Assembly (NCBI GenBank): GCA_024167805.1
Contig: CP099988.1
Location: 682,001 to 746,000, forward strand
Direction: 5' to 3'
DNA: 64,000 bases
Source: Methanobacterium sp. ERen5
GTDB taxonomy: Archaea > Methanobacteriota > Methanobacteria > Methanobacteriales > Methanobacteriaceae
Shown: in pieces, positions 41,962 through 51,782 of the stretch
Position numbering within the stretch: the stretch's first letter is position 1
Layout: each line of letters begins with the position of its first letter
The notes under the pieces: model-generated
What the model saw: the letters and a program-made list of their open reading frames with translations, nothing else
The model's database searches: none
Told to the model about the DNA's origin: nothing
Translations under genes and position numbers: made by a program

Positions 41962-42209
41962 TTAAAAACCTCTAGAAATAATGATTATTATTACTATTTG
42001 CTTTAGCATCATTTAAATTATATATTTCAAAAAAATTATACAACTGGCACTAAACTCTAAAACTCCCCCAATTATCTCTAGCTAAATAGTACCAGCTTAG
42101 ACTTAAATCATTAATGTGAGAATCAATATGAATTCTGTATTTTTTTACAATTCACTAAATAAGTGAACATTGAATCTACTATAGATAAACACGAAAAGAT
42201 ATTATAAAA

Positions 42210-42462
42210 ATGGCCTTGTAGAAACCCTAATTTTTTTTATCTGAAGTCGAGATTTATTGTGGATTTTTTTGTAAATTAAAAAGATTTAGTTTTAGGTTTC
42301 GTTTTTCCTGTTTTTAATTAGACAATAAAAAGAAAATTTAACGGCACAAACCACAGCAGACTCACACAACTATCAAACAAAGAAACCAAACTCAAAAACA
42401 CAATATACAACATCTACAGATCAACACAAATCAACTAAAACAAAGGGTTTCTACAAAGCCAT
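42210..42462. mobile_element. MITE-like element / transposon remnant with 19-bp terminal inverted repeats
   Basis: ATGGCCTTGTAGAAACCCT (42210-42228) and its near-perfect inverse at 42444-42462 (18 of 19 match) bound a 253-base segment. Inside, a frame at about 42339-42437 reads NGTNHSRLTQLSNKETKLKN, which looks like the tail of a transposase. This suggests a deletion derivative of a full insertion sequence. It sits in the 41962-42635 gap between the HEPN and OLD genes, which otherwise shows no gene. A single TTGTAGAAACC also occurs at 50470-50480. Confidence 0.6.
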
Positions 42463-42635
42463 AAAAATAATATATTTAAATATTACAAATTTTTATGACA
42501 TAGTTGATTTTCTTATAAACTAAGTAAATAAAGGTAATCTTTGAGAACAATCTTAAATAAAATAATTTATAAAAAATATAGAAATCTTACTAAAAAAAAT
42601 AGATTATTTAATTTTGTATGTTTAAAATATCTAAT

Positions 42636-44615
42636 TTAATGCAATAGAAGGTTATTAACCTTATCAAAAAGTTTAGAAAACGTTTTAATGGTTTGAACAT
42701 CAGGGGAATCTGTTTTTGCAATTGCAATTTCAAATATTTTTTAGCAATCAGTACTTTATCGGGTTTATTCAGACCGTTATCTTTAAAATATTTTTTAATA
42801 CCTTTGAATGACTTTGATTCACCCACTAAATCATCAATATCCATATTATTTTTACCTATTTTATCAACAAATATATTTTTATAAGCTAAATTTAATGCTT
42901 TAAGATAAAAATCAAAATCAATTAAATCTTCAATAGTAAGATCTTTTGTAATATCCTCATCAAACAGATCATTTAAAATAATAATGTTCTCCTTTTTTAC
43001 ATCAAATTTTGATATTAATTCGTTTTTAGCGTCTTTTCCTTCCTTATCACTATCAAAAATGCAAACACACTCAAGTTCTTCCTTTAAAAGAAATGGAACA
43101 TAATTAGACATTTTTTTAGCCCCATTAGTGGGGAATATTGAAATTTTGGAAGTATCAATGAACTCTTTATTTTCGCCCTCAGAGAATTTAGACAAAGCTT
43201 CTAAAATAAATAAATCTGAAATACCCTCAACCAATAAATTCTTTTTAGTAGTGAACAACGAATCAGCTAATGTCATTCCAATTGCTGCCCTAATAGGTTC
43301 ATAAATATCATAGTCAGACGCATGAAATTTCCCTTTTATTTTAGTTCCTACAGATCCATTTTTTGTTACAAGTTTAACACCATTTAAATTATTTCTGTCA
43401 ATCATTGATGGTGAATGTGTAGTAAAAAATATTTGTTTGTCTTCAGACAACTTTTTTATAATATTTAGGATATCCTTTTGAGCTGAGGGGTGCAAATGAA
43501 CTCCAGGATCATCAAGAAGAATTATGGTATTTTCAGGGATCGACATTAAATGAATAAAAAAGAAATCGCACCATTGAGTCCTTCACTTCTCATACTCAAC
43601 TTTTGAGGCATTTCTACTAATTTATCCGTTACTAAAATTGAAATTTCATCATCTATGTGGATATTAAATGTTATGTCGTCTTGACCCCAAAAATCATTAA
43701 ACATTTTTTCAAACTTTTTTGAAGCATGTGCTAATAACAGTTTCTTCCCTGTGGAATTTCTAGAATTATAATTTTCTTCATCCCACTGTACTAATTTCAT
43801 TAATTTGTCTAATGTGGGATAATTTTCTCTGTGCAAAATAAAATCATTGTAAAGATAACTATTTTTTAGTTCTTCAACTAAAGACAAATATTCAAAATTT
43901 GGAATATAATACATTAAATCATTGAATACATGGTATCCGTTTATATTTAATTCTTCTATATCATCTATATATGGTTTAACCGAACTAATAATACTATTAA
44001 CTGAATCACTTGTAGTATCGTTATTAGTGTTACTTTTTATCAAAAAAAGTTTCTTTCTAATATATCCTCAACATTGTTAGGATATTCTTCTAAAACTAAA
44101 ATTATTTGAGTAATAGCATTTTCCACATTTCTGAAAGACTCATCATTGTTACGAAAGAATTTTAGAAGTTTGTTTAACTCTTTATGGATATGATTAATTT
44201 TTTTACTGATTCTTTCTTCGAAGATCTTAGAAGATATTTCATCTAAATTGATTCCATCTATTTCTATTTGAAATAATCCTTCAAAACAGTTATTTACTTT
44301 AATTGTATCTGTAACAAGTTCTTTGTGTAATTTGCTGAAACTTTTCTTATCATTTTCATCTAATTCAAATGTTATATCAATCAAATCAATATCTTCTTTG
44401 TTAATTTCGTTTGATTGCCAGTTTTCCCATGATTCAGAAAAGGTACATATATCATCTTCATCATGAGTGAATGATAGATTGTTTAATGCTTTTAAAACAC
44501 TTGTTTTTCCAGATTCATTAGCCCCTATAAATGTATTTAAATAATAATCGGCAGATATCACTCCAGAATCTAGAATTGATCTAAAATTCTTAATGTGAAA
44601 CTCCTTAACTCTCAT
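42636..44615 (-). CDS. OLD-family ATP-dependent endonuclease (AAA ATPase + TOPRIM), four frameshifts
   Basis: The N-terminus has an ABC/SMC-type Walker A (GANESGKTS, residues 31-39). The middle part has IILLDDPGVHLHPSAQKDIL (signature/Walker B) and FFTTHSPSMIDR. The C-terminal TOPRIM domain has NLLVEGISDLFILEAL and CIFDSDKEGKDAK. The pieces lie in different frames. One base restored in each of four runs rejoins them: T7 near 44041-44047, T6 near 43558-43564, and A6 near 42740 giving AKKIFEIAIAKTDSPDVQ; the fourth shift is uncertain in position. The protein then ends at 42636. OLD proteins are DNA nucleases of phages and defence systems (class 1, or Gabija GajA). No GajB helicase is adjacent. 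ATG 44615 has AGGTG before it. Confidence 0.75.
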
Positions 44616-44760
44616 TTTCACACCTAAAAATTTTTGATAGTTTAATATTCTTTTTTGATTCTTTTAATTTCTCCATTTATACCCCCCCATAATTCTATTT
44701 GTATTTATTTTTTTATTTTTGTAGATTATTTCAGATGCAATTAATAGATTTTTGTCTAAG

Positions 44761-47700
44761 CTACATATCTAAACTTTTTTCGACAATTGCTATTTCATCA
44801 TCAGATAACCCATATAACTCATAAACCATTTGATCTATCTCATTATCTGTTTTCTTAATTTCTTGGAGTAATGGATTAATTTTACTTATACTCTCTTCAA
44901 ATTCCTTTTTTAGAAGTTCTTGAGTTTTTCTTGGTTTAATATTAACATTTTTCTTTTTTAATTCTGATAAAAATTCATCAAATGATAATCCATAATATTT
45001 ATCAATTTTTTTAGAAAATTTTTCGATACTAATCGGTTCTCTCGATAACCACTCTTTAAATGCGTTTATTTCATTAATGAACTCTTCAGTTACCTTAAAT
45101 CTATACTCAGCAGATTCAATGAACGAATTTTGTAGATCATTATCTATAATTTTGATGGGTAATTTATCTAAATTAATTGTTTTAACTTCTGCAAAAACTC
45201 TTCCACTTTCAGGAACTAAATATTTATAAATAAAATCTATAAGCCTAGAATTTAAAATAACAATTAAATAGTTGATATTAACCTTTTCATTTGTAACTAT
45301 GATGTTATGCACATTGTTTAAATTTAAATAATTGCCATTATCTATACTAGCAATTATATGATCACTAGTTTGTCTTAGCACTATTCTGGGTTTCTTAAAA
45401 TCTAAAGTTTTTCTAGGTTCAGCAAGGTTTTCACCGTATTTAATCCAATGGTTGGTTGGGGCATTAATATTGTATTTAGTAATATCTCTACCTACAATAA
45501 ATGGTTGATATTCTTTATCAAGTTTCTTTTCAGAATCATATATCCTATTTTTAACATCTTCTTTTGTTTGTTTGGGCTTTCCTTTATTTGTTTGATATGG
45601 TTTAATGCCTACGGTAATATCTACTATTTTTTCAAGCAAAATGGATTTATTATAAATTTTTTTAACTAGGTTTAGCTTTTCTTGATTATATAATACATTA
45701 AATCCAATTTTATAGTTTTTTTCCCAAAAATCTTGATTCACTATTTGAAAATCAATATTGTGCATTTCAGAGGGTTTAGATAAAGCTGAAATTTCTATTT
45801 TATTGTCTTTTCTTGTTTTATTTTTTCTAAAAGTTAAAATACAAGTTTCAGCTGTTACATCTTCGAATACCATATACTTAAATAAAATTACTTTCTCAAA
45901 ATTGTTAGATTTAATCAAGAAATTCCTAATATTTTTAAAGTAATGCATAGTTAACCATGTTGATGGAACAATAAAACCCAGATAACCATTATTTTTCAAA
46001 AGATACTCAGATTTTTCCATGAATACAACATAAGTATCAACTTGGTACTCCACTGCTTTATAATTATTTTTAAAGTATTGTTTGGATTCAGAATCTAATT
46101 TAGCACCCCAAGGCGGATTTCCTATAACAATGTCGAATCTCCCTTCGTTAAATATTTCTTTAAACTCTTTTTTCCAGTTAAACGGTTTATCTGTATAATT
46201 AAGATCATCAATTATTGAATTGCCACATTGTATATTATCATCTAAATTTGGAAGTTTTAATCCTTTTTTGCACACTTTTAAAAATAGGGAAAGCTTTGTT
46301 ATTTCAACAGATTCTTCGTTAAGATCTACCCCAAATATATTATCTAAAAGAATCTTTCTTCTTTTTTCTATAGTATCAAAAAAAGGGTTCAATGATTTAT
46401 CCCTTTTATATTTCTGTTCACGTATGGCTTGATGAATTTCTACTAATATATCACCCGCTTTATTCAAAAACGCTCCACTTCCACATGCAGGATCTACAAT
46501 TTTAATTTTTCTGACATTCTCTTCTAATATGTCAATCTCAGATCCCCAATATTCTGCAAGTAGATCAGAAACAGTATTTGCTTTTCCAGATTTACTTAGA
46601 TAAGGAATAATTGTATTTCGACAGATATGATCAGTTACATACTCAGGAGTATAAAATATGCCATCTTTCTTTCTTCTACCTTTAGTATCTGCTTTTAACT
46701 CTTCTATTTCACCTATGGAGTTCTCAAAAATATGTCCCAGTATATTTACATCTAATTCAGAAGAGAAATTAAAACTGGATATAGTCATTAAATTTTTATA
46801 AATAGGGTTTATTTTATTGTTATATTGACGTAGTTTGTTTTCTACAATTGAAGTGTATTCTTCAAACTTCCATTTTTGATAAGCATCATTGAATATGCTT
46901 TGATCTTCTACTATATCCCTAATTTTTAAATGTTCAAGATCTTCTGAAAATAAACCACCATTATATCCAAATATTTCTTCTTCTCTAAATTCACTACCCT
47001 TATTCACATCAATGAAAAGTCCGTTTAAGTTGTGCCATATTTCAGAGCCACGAAGATTAGTAACACTTTCTATGGTTCTTACAGATATTTCTTCTGGCAA
47101 TAGTCCTAAATCTTCAGCAAAACAAATGAAAATATACCTGTTAAGTATAAGCTGAGCATTATGTACTGATTCTTCTCTTTTAACATCAGTGTGAATATGC
47201 TCTAATTCAGCAATTAACATTAATCGTGTTTCACTGTAAAGCTTGTAAAATTCAGCTTCTAAATTCCTTTCAACAAATACTGTTTTAGATACCAATTTCT
47301 CTACCAAATTATGTTCTATCGTGGAAAACTTAGAGAATACTAACATGAATAACTTGAACGTTTCTGGATCTTGTAGTTCCTCAGCTTTAAAGGATATATA
47401 CTCATGTTGTTTCTTATGCCAGTTGTATAATCTAAATTCATCATAGTTAGAAACAACTATCCAATCTATATCTCCAGAATATTTAGCATAATCAAAAGCT
47501 TGATCTACAGGAGTTCTTCTTTTATCATTTTTACGATTTTGTGGTTTATCTAAATCAGAAGTAGATCCCTTGAGTTCTATAACCATAAACTTCTTATCAT
47601 TCTTCTTTATAGCAAATTCACTTAATCCTCGACCATAATCTTCTTTAACATTCTCAACAATGTTATCTTCATAATCATATCCCAATATGCCTTCCAAGAT

Positions 47701-47874
47701 TATACGAGAAAACGTGCCATAATTAGCTACTTCCTCCTTTAATTCCCTCTTTTCAAGCTTTTTAATCCATTTTAAAACTAATTCTTTTTTGGAATGAGTT
47801 AAACTTAGCTCTTTTTTGTATTTACTAAGGTACTTGTTCATTAAAGGTTGGTTAAAGAGAGTATTAGTCGCCAT
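44761..47874 (-). CDS. Type IIG restriction-modification enzyme (Eco57I-like)
   Basis: This single 1037-residue chain combines nuclease, methyltransferase and specificity functions. Near residues 80-110 a PD-(D/E)xK-like nuclease pattern is seen (GRGLSEFAIKKNDKKFMVIELKGS). The SAM-binding motif DPACGSGAFLNKAGD lies at about 461 and the adenine-N6 catalytic motif NPPW at about 583 (GNPPWGAKLD), so it is an N6-adenine methyltransferase of the gamma class. The C-terminal region from about 750 (LEKIVDITVGIKPYQTNKG...LPIKIIDN) resembles a TaqI-like target recognition domain, followed by coiled coil. The frame is intact over 3.1 kb. It has no ribosome site, so it is likely leaderless. The recognition sequence is unknown. 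Confidence 0.85.
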   Translation of the reverse strand: MATNTLFNQPLMNKYLSKYKKELSLTHSKKELVLKWIKKLEKRELKEEVANYGTFSRIILEGILGYDYEDNIVENVKEDYGRGLSEFAIKKNDKKFMVIELKGSTSDLDKPQNRKNDKRRTPVDQAFDYAKYSGDIDWIVVSNYDEFRLYNWHKKQHEYISFKAEELQDPETFKLFMLVFSKFSTIEHNLVEKLVSKTVFVERNLEAEFYKLYSETRLMLIAELEHIHTDVKREESVHNAQLILNRYIFICFAEDLGLLPEEISVRTIESVTNLRGSEIWHNLNGLFIDVNKGSEFREEEIFGYNGGLFSEDLEHLKIRDIVEDQSIFNDAYQKWKFEEYTSIVENKLRQYNNKINPIYKNLMTISSFNFSSELDVNILGHIFENSIGEIEELKADTKGRRKKDGIFYTPEYVTDHICRNTIIPYLSKSGKANTVSDLLAEYWGSEIDILEENVRKIKIVDPACGSGAFLNKAGDILVEIHQAIREQKYKRDKSLNPFFDTIEKRRKILLDNIFGVDLNEESVEITKLSLFLKVCKKGLKLPNLDDNIQCGNSIIDDLNYTDKPFNWKKEFKEIFNEGRFDIVIGNPPWGAKLDSESKQYFKNNYKAVEYQVDTYVVFMEKSEYLLKNNGYLGFIVPSTWLTMHYFKNIRNFLIKSNNFEKVILFKYMVFEDVTAETCILTFRKNKTRKDNKIEISALSKPSEMHNIDFQIVNQDFWEKNYKIGFNVLYNQEKLNLVKKIYNKSILLEKIVDITVGIKPYQTNKGKPKQTKEDVKNRIYDSEKKLDKEYQPFIVGRDITKYNINAPTNHWIKYGENLAEPRKTLDFKKPRIVLRQTSDHIIASIDNGNYLNLNNVHNIIVTNEKVNINYLIVILNSRLIDFIYKYLVPESGRVFAEVKTINLDKLPIKIIDNDLQNSFIESAEYRFKVTEEFINEINAFKEWLSREPISIEKFSKKIDKYYGLSFDEFLSELKKKNVNIKPRKTQELLKKEFEESISKINPLLQEIKKTDNEIDQMVYELYGLSDDEIAIVEKSLDM

Positions 47875-47963
47875 GATAATCTAAATATAATATTCTTTCT
47901 CCTATTATTTTAAATCTTTGAAATCGGATTTCTATTTTTAGATTTTTTTCGACATTGGAAAAC

Positions 47964-47990
47964 GTTACATTTTAACCATGAATGTATATG
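47964..47990 (+). promoter_or_regulatory. Shared upstream box, copy 1
   Basis: GTTACATTTTAACCATGAAT followed by GTATATG ends 38 bases before the ATG of the 300-residue orphan. The same core occurs at 49657, 50840 and 51939. It probably marks a promoter or operator common to the element's orphan genes. Confidence 0.6.
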
Positions 47991-48027
47991 TTGAATAAAT
48001 TTTTTAGAAGATAGTAGGTGATTTATA

Positions 48028-48930
48028 ATGCAAATAATTACTCAAATTAAAGATCAATCAAACAAAATAGTTAAAGGGAAACAAGATATGTATGCAAAGC
48101 AGGAAATGAAAGCCATAAGTTTAGGAAGAAAAATATTTCATAAATATGGTTATAATCCTGTTGAAATCCATAATTTCAATGATAAAGTCTTTAAAAATAC
48201 TGTTTTTCATGAAGGTACTGATCATGGAATAGATGAAGTGATATACATTGATGATATTCCTACAGAAGATCCTCTCAATCTTAAACTCTTATCTAAACCT
48301 AGATTTGATGATCAATGTTATACCATTGATTATAAATCAAATAATTTCAGTGATAATAATTCTATATATGTTAAAATAATGGCTAATCATGCATTTAGAT
48401 TCTACGAAAAGGAAATCGAAGTCAATGGAGTAATGGTTAATACTATAGATCATTATTATAAGTTATCTAAGAAAAGAGAGGAGAGTAAACTAAGAAAAAA
48501 TAAGATTAAAAATGATTTACCTTCCCTTTTTGAAAAAAGATATTCTAACAAATATTTATTAGATCACAGTAATAAAACAGACTATTTTATGTATCTTAAA
48601 TATCCAGATGAATCATATGCTGTAAATTATCATCTTAAGAAGGCATATATTGTACTTGGTGAATCTCTACGACATCAAATAATAGACATTATAAATGATA
48701 TATTACATTTAGAATCTAATACACAAATAAAGTTATCAGACACCTTCTTAAATCACAAAATTAGTGAAGCATTTTCTATATCAAAAAAATACAAATATCA
48801 ACCATTAGAAAGTGGCATAGAACTATTTAAATCAAAGAATGATATTATTCTTAAAATTCCTGAAGACAACCTAATTGATTATATTAAATTTAACAATGAA
48901 TTCAACATTATATCCCATCATTTAAATTAG
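48028..48930 (+). CDS. Element orphan protein A, unknown function
   Basis: This 300-residue basic protein is rich in Lys, Asn, Tyr and Ile. No known domain is recognised. A charged helix lies at about 150-170 (KKREESKLRKNKIKNDLPSLFEKRY), and a C-terminal segment (SYAVNYHLKKAYIVLGESLRHQIIDIINDIL) loosely resembles the matching region of orphans B and C. AGGTGAT lies before the ATG. The shared box stands 38 bases upstream. The codon use is strongly A/T-biased even for this genome, in keeping with an acquired gene. Confidence 0.6.
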   Translation: MQIITQIKDQSNKIVKGKQDMYAKQEMKAISLGRKIFHKYGYNPVEIHNFNDKVFKNTVFHEGTDHGIDEVIYIDDIPTEDPLNLKLLSKPRFDDQCYTIDYKSNNFSDNNSIYVKIMANHAFRFYEKEIEVNGVMVNTIDHYYKLSKKREESKLRKNKIKNDLPSLFEKRYSNKYLLDHSNKTDYFMYLKYPDESYAVNYHLKKAYIVLGESLRHQIIDIINDILHLESNTQIKLSDTFLNHKISEAFSISKKYKYQPLESGIELFKSKNDIILKIPEDNLIDYIKFNNEFNIISHHLN

Positions 48931-49656
48931 ACTTCCTACCCATTAAATAGATAGTTATAGCTACAAAGTGTATAATACTAAGGACATAATGTAATAAAGG
49001 AATAGCTATATATAAATAAACATTAGAATAATAGTTCATCTACATTAAACAACTTATAAGCAATTACAAACTTAGTATTCAACATAAATTAGATGTAACA
49101 ATGAATCCAAGTTTCATGACATATAAAAATCGAATGTAAGATTAAACAAATGGATTTTACAACGTATTCAATGCATAAAACAAACCTTATAACTAAGCAT
49201 ATAAAACTAAAACAATAACAATTTATACCAATATTCTTAGTTGCTCAACGAAACGATGCAATTAATTAAAAATACATGTTATCATTTACCCATATACCAT
49301 ACTTCGTTATAGATTGATTTAACGAAGTAAAGAGCATCAAATTATGTCTATTAATAATAAATACATCCAAAATACACCTCTAAACCCCCTACCACCGAAA
49401 AAATGCCAACTATACCTCCATTTATACACTTCCCTACTAAGCAGAGATACCAAATAGTATATTTAATTCTTAATGTCGCCTATTAACCGATATATTTCTC
49501 TAATTTTGCACATATCATCATAATTTCTATTAAAAACCTATTTAATACAGATATATTAACTGTTTACCCTATATGTAACATATCATATAGGTATGTTAAA
49601 ACTAGCAAGATATTCAGCTATTAATCAAACTCAAATTTCAAATCTTGACATAAAAG
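48931..49656. other. Long gene-free A/T-rich gap
   Basis: About 730 bases hold no frame with coding character on either strand. A run of short A/T-rich near-repeats (for example around 49020-49200) is present without clear periodicity. The gap may hold an undetected small RNA; nothing in the sequence proves one. Confidence 0.4.
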
Positions 49657-49685
49657 GTTACATCTTAATCATGAATCTATACTAT
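49657..49685 (+). promoter_or_regulatory. Shared upstream box, copy 2
   Basis: GTTACATCTTAATCATGAAT is followed by CTATACTAT. It differs from copies 1 and 4 at a few positions of the core and precedes orphan B by about 40 bases. Confidence 0.6.
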
Positions 49686-49723
49686 ACCAACAAATAGGTG
49701 GCGATATTATAGCAAGCGAACAC

Positions 49724-50383
49724 ATGATAAATAAATTAGTTGAAGCATGGGATGAAGAGATTAATGAAAAGAAATCTAAAAGATACAAAGGAATTATATC
49801 TCATAAAGTAGGAACAAATGATTATTATGCTCTTCAACAATTGTCTGATAAGAGAAAAGATTTGGAAGTAGTCAATAAAGGCCAGTTCAAGATAATATAC
49901 GATCAACAAAAATCATATATTAAATCTGCTGAAACTGATAAACCTAAACGTAAACCAAACTTTAAAATACGATTTAATAAGCCGTTTTATAAACATGATT
50001 TAAATTACTTTAATAAAGATGATAAATCTATTAGAACGTTCCTATTAAACGCAAATAAAGTTGGATTATCAAGGAATATGATACTAATACCATTTAATAT
50101 ATCAAAAAAGTGTTATTATATTACTATTAATAATAACACCGAGTTAATCTTATTAAATAAAGTAAATACCTGCTTTAATTATATTAGTAAACAGAGCAAT
50201 TTATACTTTCAGATAATTGGAAATATATCAGACACTCTAAATGATTTCTATAAAGATTTTGAAAGGAAATTATTAGGAAATTTACAAGAATCTACACGCG
50301 TTAACAGTGCATTAATTAAGGAATTATCTATTGAATCTAACGATCTATTAAATTCTAAATATATTATTAATACAAATGATTAA
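49724..50383 (+). CDS. Element orphan protein B, unknown function
   Basis: This protein has 219 residues. Residues about 28-62 (VGTNDYYALQQLSDKRKDLEVVNKGQFKIIYD) have the look of a small winged-helix unit and can be aligned in pattern with residues 111-145 of orphan C. A second shared region is MILIPFNISKKCYYITINN. The start is unsettled: AGGTGG lies at 49696-49701, which suits an ATT/ATA at 49706-49709 better than the ATG at 49724, so either a rare start codon is used or one base is wrong. No family is recognised. Confidence 0.55.
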   Translation: MINKLVEAWDEEINEKKSKRYKGIISHKVGTNDYYALQQLSDKRKDLEVVNKGQFKIIYDQQKSYIKSAETDKPKRKPNFKIRFNKPFYKHDLNYFNKDDKSIRTFLLNANKVGLSRNMILIPFNISKKCYYITINNNTELILLNKVNTCFNYISKQSNLYFQIIGNISDTLNDFYKDFERKLLGNLQESTRVNSALIKELSIESNDLLNSKYIINTND

Positions 50384-50409
50384 TTCTAACACATAACTTC
50401 TTTATTAAA

Positions 50410-50453
50410 GTATACTTCAAGTACTCTTCAGGTATGCTTCAGGGTATCTTCAA
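50410..50453. repeat. Iteron-like array 1: four 11-bp units
   Basis: Four units follow each other with exact 11-base spacing: GTATACTTCAA, GTACTCTTCAG, GTATGCTTCAG, GGTATCTTCAA. The invariant core is CTTCA, with a GTA-like lead. Eleven bases is about one helical turn, so proteins bound to the units would line up on one face of the DNA. Plasmid initiator (Rep) iterons have this property. Confidence 0.7.
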
Positions 50454-50513
50454 TTATTTATCAGCTTTTTTGTAGAAACCTTTAAACGTATTATATTTAT
50501 ATATATGTGTGTT

Positions 50514-50550
50514 TATCTTCTTATCTCTCTTTTTCTCTCTCTTACTTCTC
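50514..50550. other. Polypyrimidine tract
   Basis: From about 50514 the plus strand is almost pure T/C for 35 bases (tatcttcttatctctctttt and onward). It lies between the two iteron arrays. Such strand-asymmetric tracts can melt or bind single-strand proteins at origins; the function here is inferred. Confidence 0.45.
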
Positions 50551-50577
50551 AATAGGGCGTGTACCACATGTATATAC

Positions 50578-50608
50578 CCCTATTTTTTAGGGTTAATGCC
50601 ACATTAAC
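50578..50608. repeat. Two adjoining palindromes
   Basis: CCCTA-ttttt-TAGGG (50578-50592) is a 5-bp stem with a T5 loop. GTTAATG-cca-CATTAAC (50592-50608) is a perfect 7-bp inverted repeat with a 3-base spacer. They share one base. They could be a terminator for orphan B followed by an operator, or parts of a replication control region. Confidence 0.5.
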
Positions 50609-50783
50609 CATTACAAGTGTAAAAAAATGAATTCAAATCAAGACTTATCAGACATTAATTATAAAAATATAGGCATTAATACCTCTAAATATAAATAATA
50701 CTAATTAATTAATTTAATATACCAATAATACCAAATATAAAAGGTTTAAACCTGATTAAATATCTAATTATGTAGTTTTGTTT

Positions 50784-50838
50784 TTGTACGAACTATGTAC
50801 GAAACATGTACCAAGTATTTACGTACCATGTACCAAAA
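50784..50838. repeat. Iteron-like array 2: five 11-bp units
   Basis: Five units with exact 11-base spacing: TTGTACGAACT, ATGTACGAAAC, ATGTACCAAGT, ATTTACGTACC, ATGTACCAAAA. The consensus is ATGTAC(G/C)AA; the fourth unit is degenerate. The array ends directly at the shared box (50840) in front of orphan C. That position suits both an origin and autoregulation of orphan C. Confidence 0.75.
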
Positions 50839-50839
50839 T

Positions 50840-50867
50840 GTTACAGTCAAATAATGAATGTTTATTG
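50840..50867 (+). promoter_or_regulatory. Shared upstream box, copy 3
   Basis: GTTACAGTCAAATAATGAAT is followed by GTTTATTG and then GAATAAAT, which also occurs downstream of copy 1. It is the most diverged copy in the middle but keeps GTTACA and ATGAAT at the same spacing. Confidence 0.55.
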
Positions 50868-50906
50868 TAGAATAAATTAATCCAATTAATCATGAATGGT
50901 GAAAAT

Positions 50907-51782
50907 ATGAATGTTATACAGAAACAAATTGATGATGATGATGATAGAATGACTAGCGAATGCGTAGAAAATAGACTTAAATTAGAAATTTTCGACAAAT
51001 ATGGGATATTAAAGGAAAATATAAAAGTATCGGACTTTTATGGTTTTTTTACAGGGCCCAATGTAGAAGAAATAGTTGATCAAAAATTTCAGAAATTAGC
51101 CAATATTACAGCAGTTAATATAGTACATGCTCAAACAGAAATCATCAAGCTTAAAGATTACTTGCTTAAAAGTAATTTATATGAAGATGAAATCAAATTA
51201 AATGATTTACACCCCATAGGAAATAAAAGTTCGTATTATATTAAAGCCTTTAGAGGATTAATAAATAAATTTAGACTAATCAAAGTTAACGATGACACAT
51301 ATACTGTACTAACATATAATAATGAAATATATGATAAACTAATTGATCATAACTATTCAATGTGCGTATCTGTAAATAACAATAATGATATGTACTTTAA
51401 ATATAATAATACTAAGTTTAATAAATTTTTAAGTAAATCCGAGAAGTTATATATTACAAATACCATACTTATAGTTCCATTAACTCATAAAATATCAAGA
51501 GGTAAATATAAAGGGATATATTACTATTATTTAATCATAGATAATGAATTAGAAACAGTAACCCAACATGAAGTACCAAACCTACGATTCATAAACGATG
51601 AATCTACCATTTATACATTCATATCTGAAATATATTCTAATACAAGATTAAATATATTTATACAAGAATTAACACAAACAGCTCCAAAAATAGGAGTTAA
51701 TAATGAAAATATCTTGAAAAAAGTATTTAATGGTAGAACAAGCTTATTCTATAAGGATAATAAACTATTAAAACAAGAATAA
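50907..51782 (+). CDS. Element orphan protein C, candidate replication or regulatory protein
   Basis: This protein of about 291 residues starts with an acidic patch (QKQIDDDDDRM). Residues about 60-145 look like two helical DNA-binding units (IHA-rich KLKDYLLKSNLYEDEIKLNDLH, then KSSYYIKAFRGLINKFRLIKVNDDTY). The second half is beta-rich with ILIVPLTHKIS. Its second unit and the ILI-P segment align in pattern with orphan B. An iteron array and the shared box lie directly upstream, the usual place for a Rep gene, but no Rep catalytic motif (no HUH, no Walker A) is visible. GGTGA before ATG 50907 supports that start; ATG 50892 is possible. Confidence 0.5.
   Translation: MNVIQKQIDDDDDRMTSECVENRLKLEIFDKYGILKENIKVSDFYGFFTGPNVEEIVDQKFQKLANITAVNIVHAQTEIIKLKDYLLKSNLYEDEIKLNDLHPIGNKSSYYIKAFRGLINKFRLIKVNDDTYTVLTYNNEIYDKLIDHNYSMCVSVNNNNDMYFKYNNTKFNKFLSKSEKLYITNTILIVPLTHKISRGKYKGIYYYYLIIDNELETVTQHEVPNLRFINDESTIYTFISEIYSNTRLNIFIQELTQTAPKIGVNNENILKKVFNGRTSLFYKDNKLLKQE

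Noticed and set aside
44040..44621. Stand-alone ATPase gene separate from the downstream TOPRIM frames (a two- or three-gene system)
   Set aside because: The frames abut exactly at homopolymer runs, lack their own ribosome sites and rejoin into a normal OLD protein with single-base corrections.
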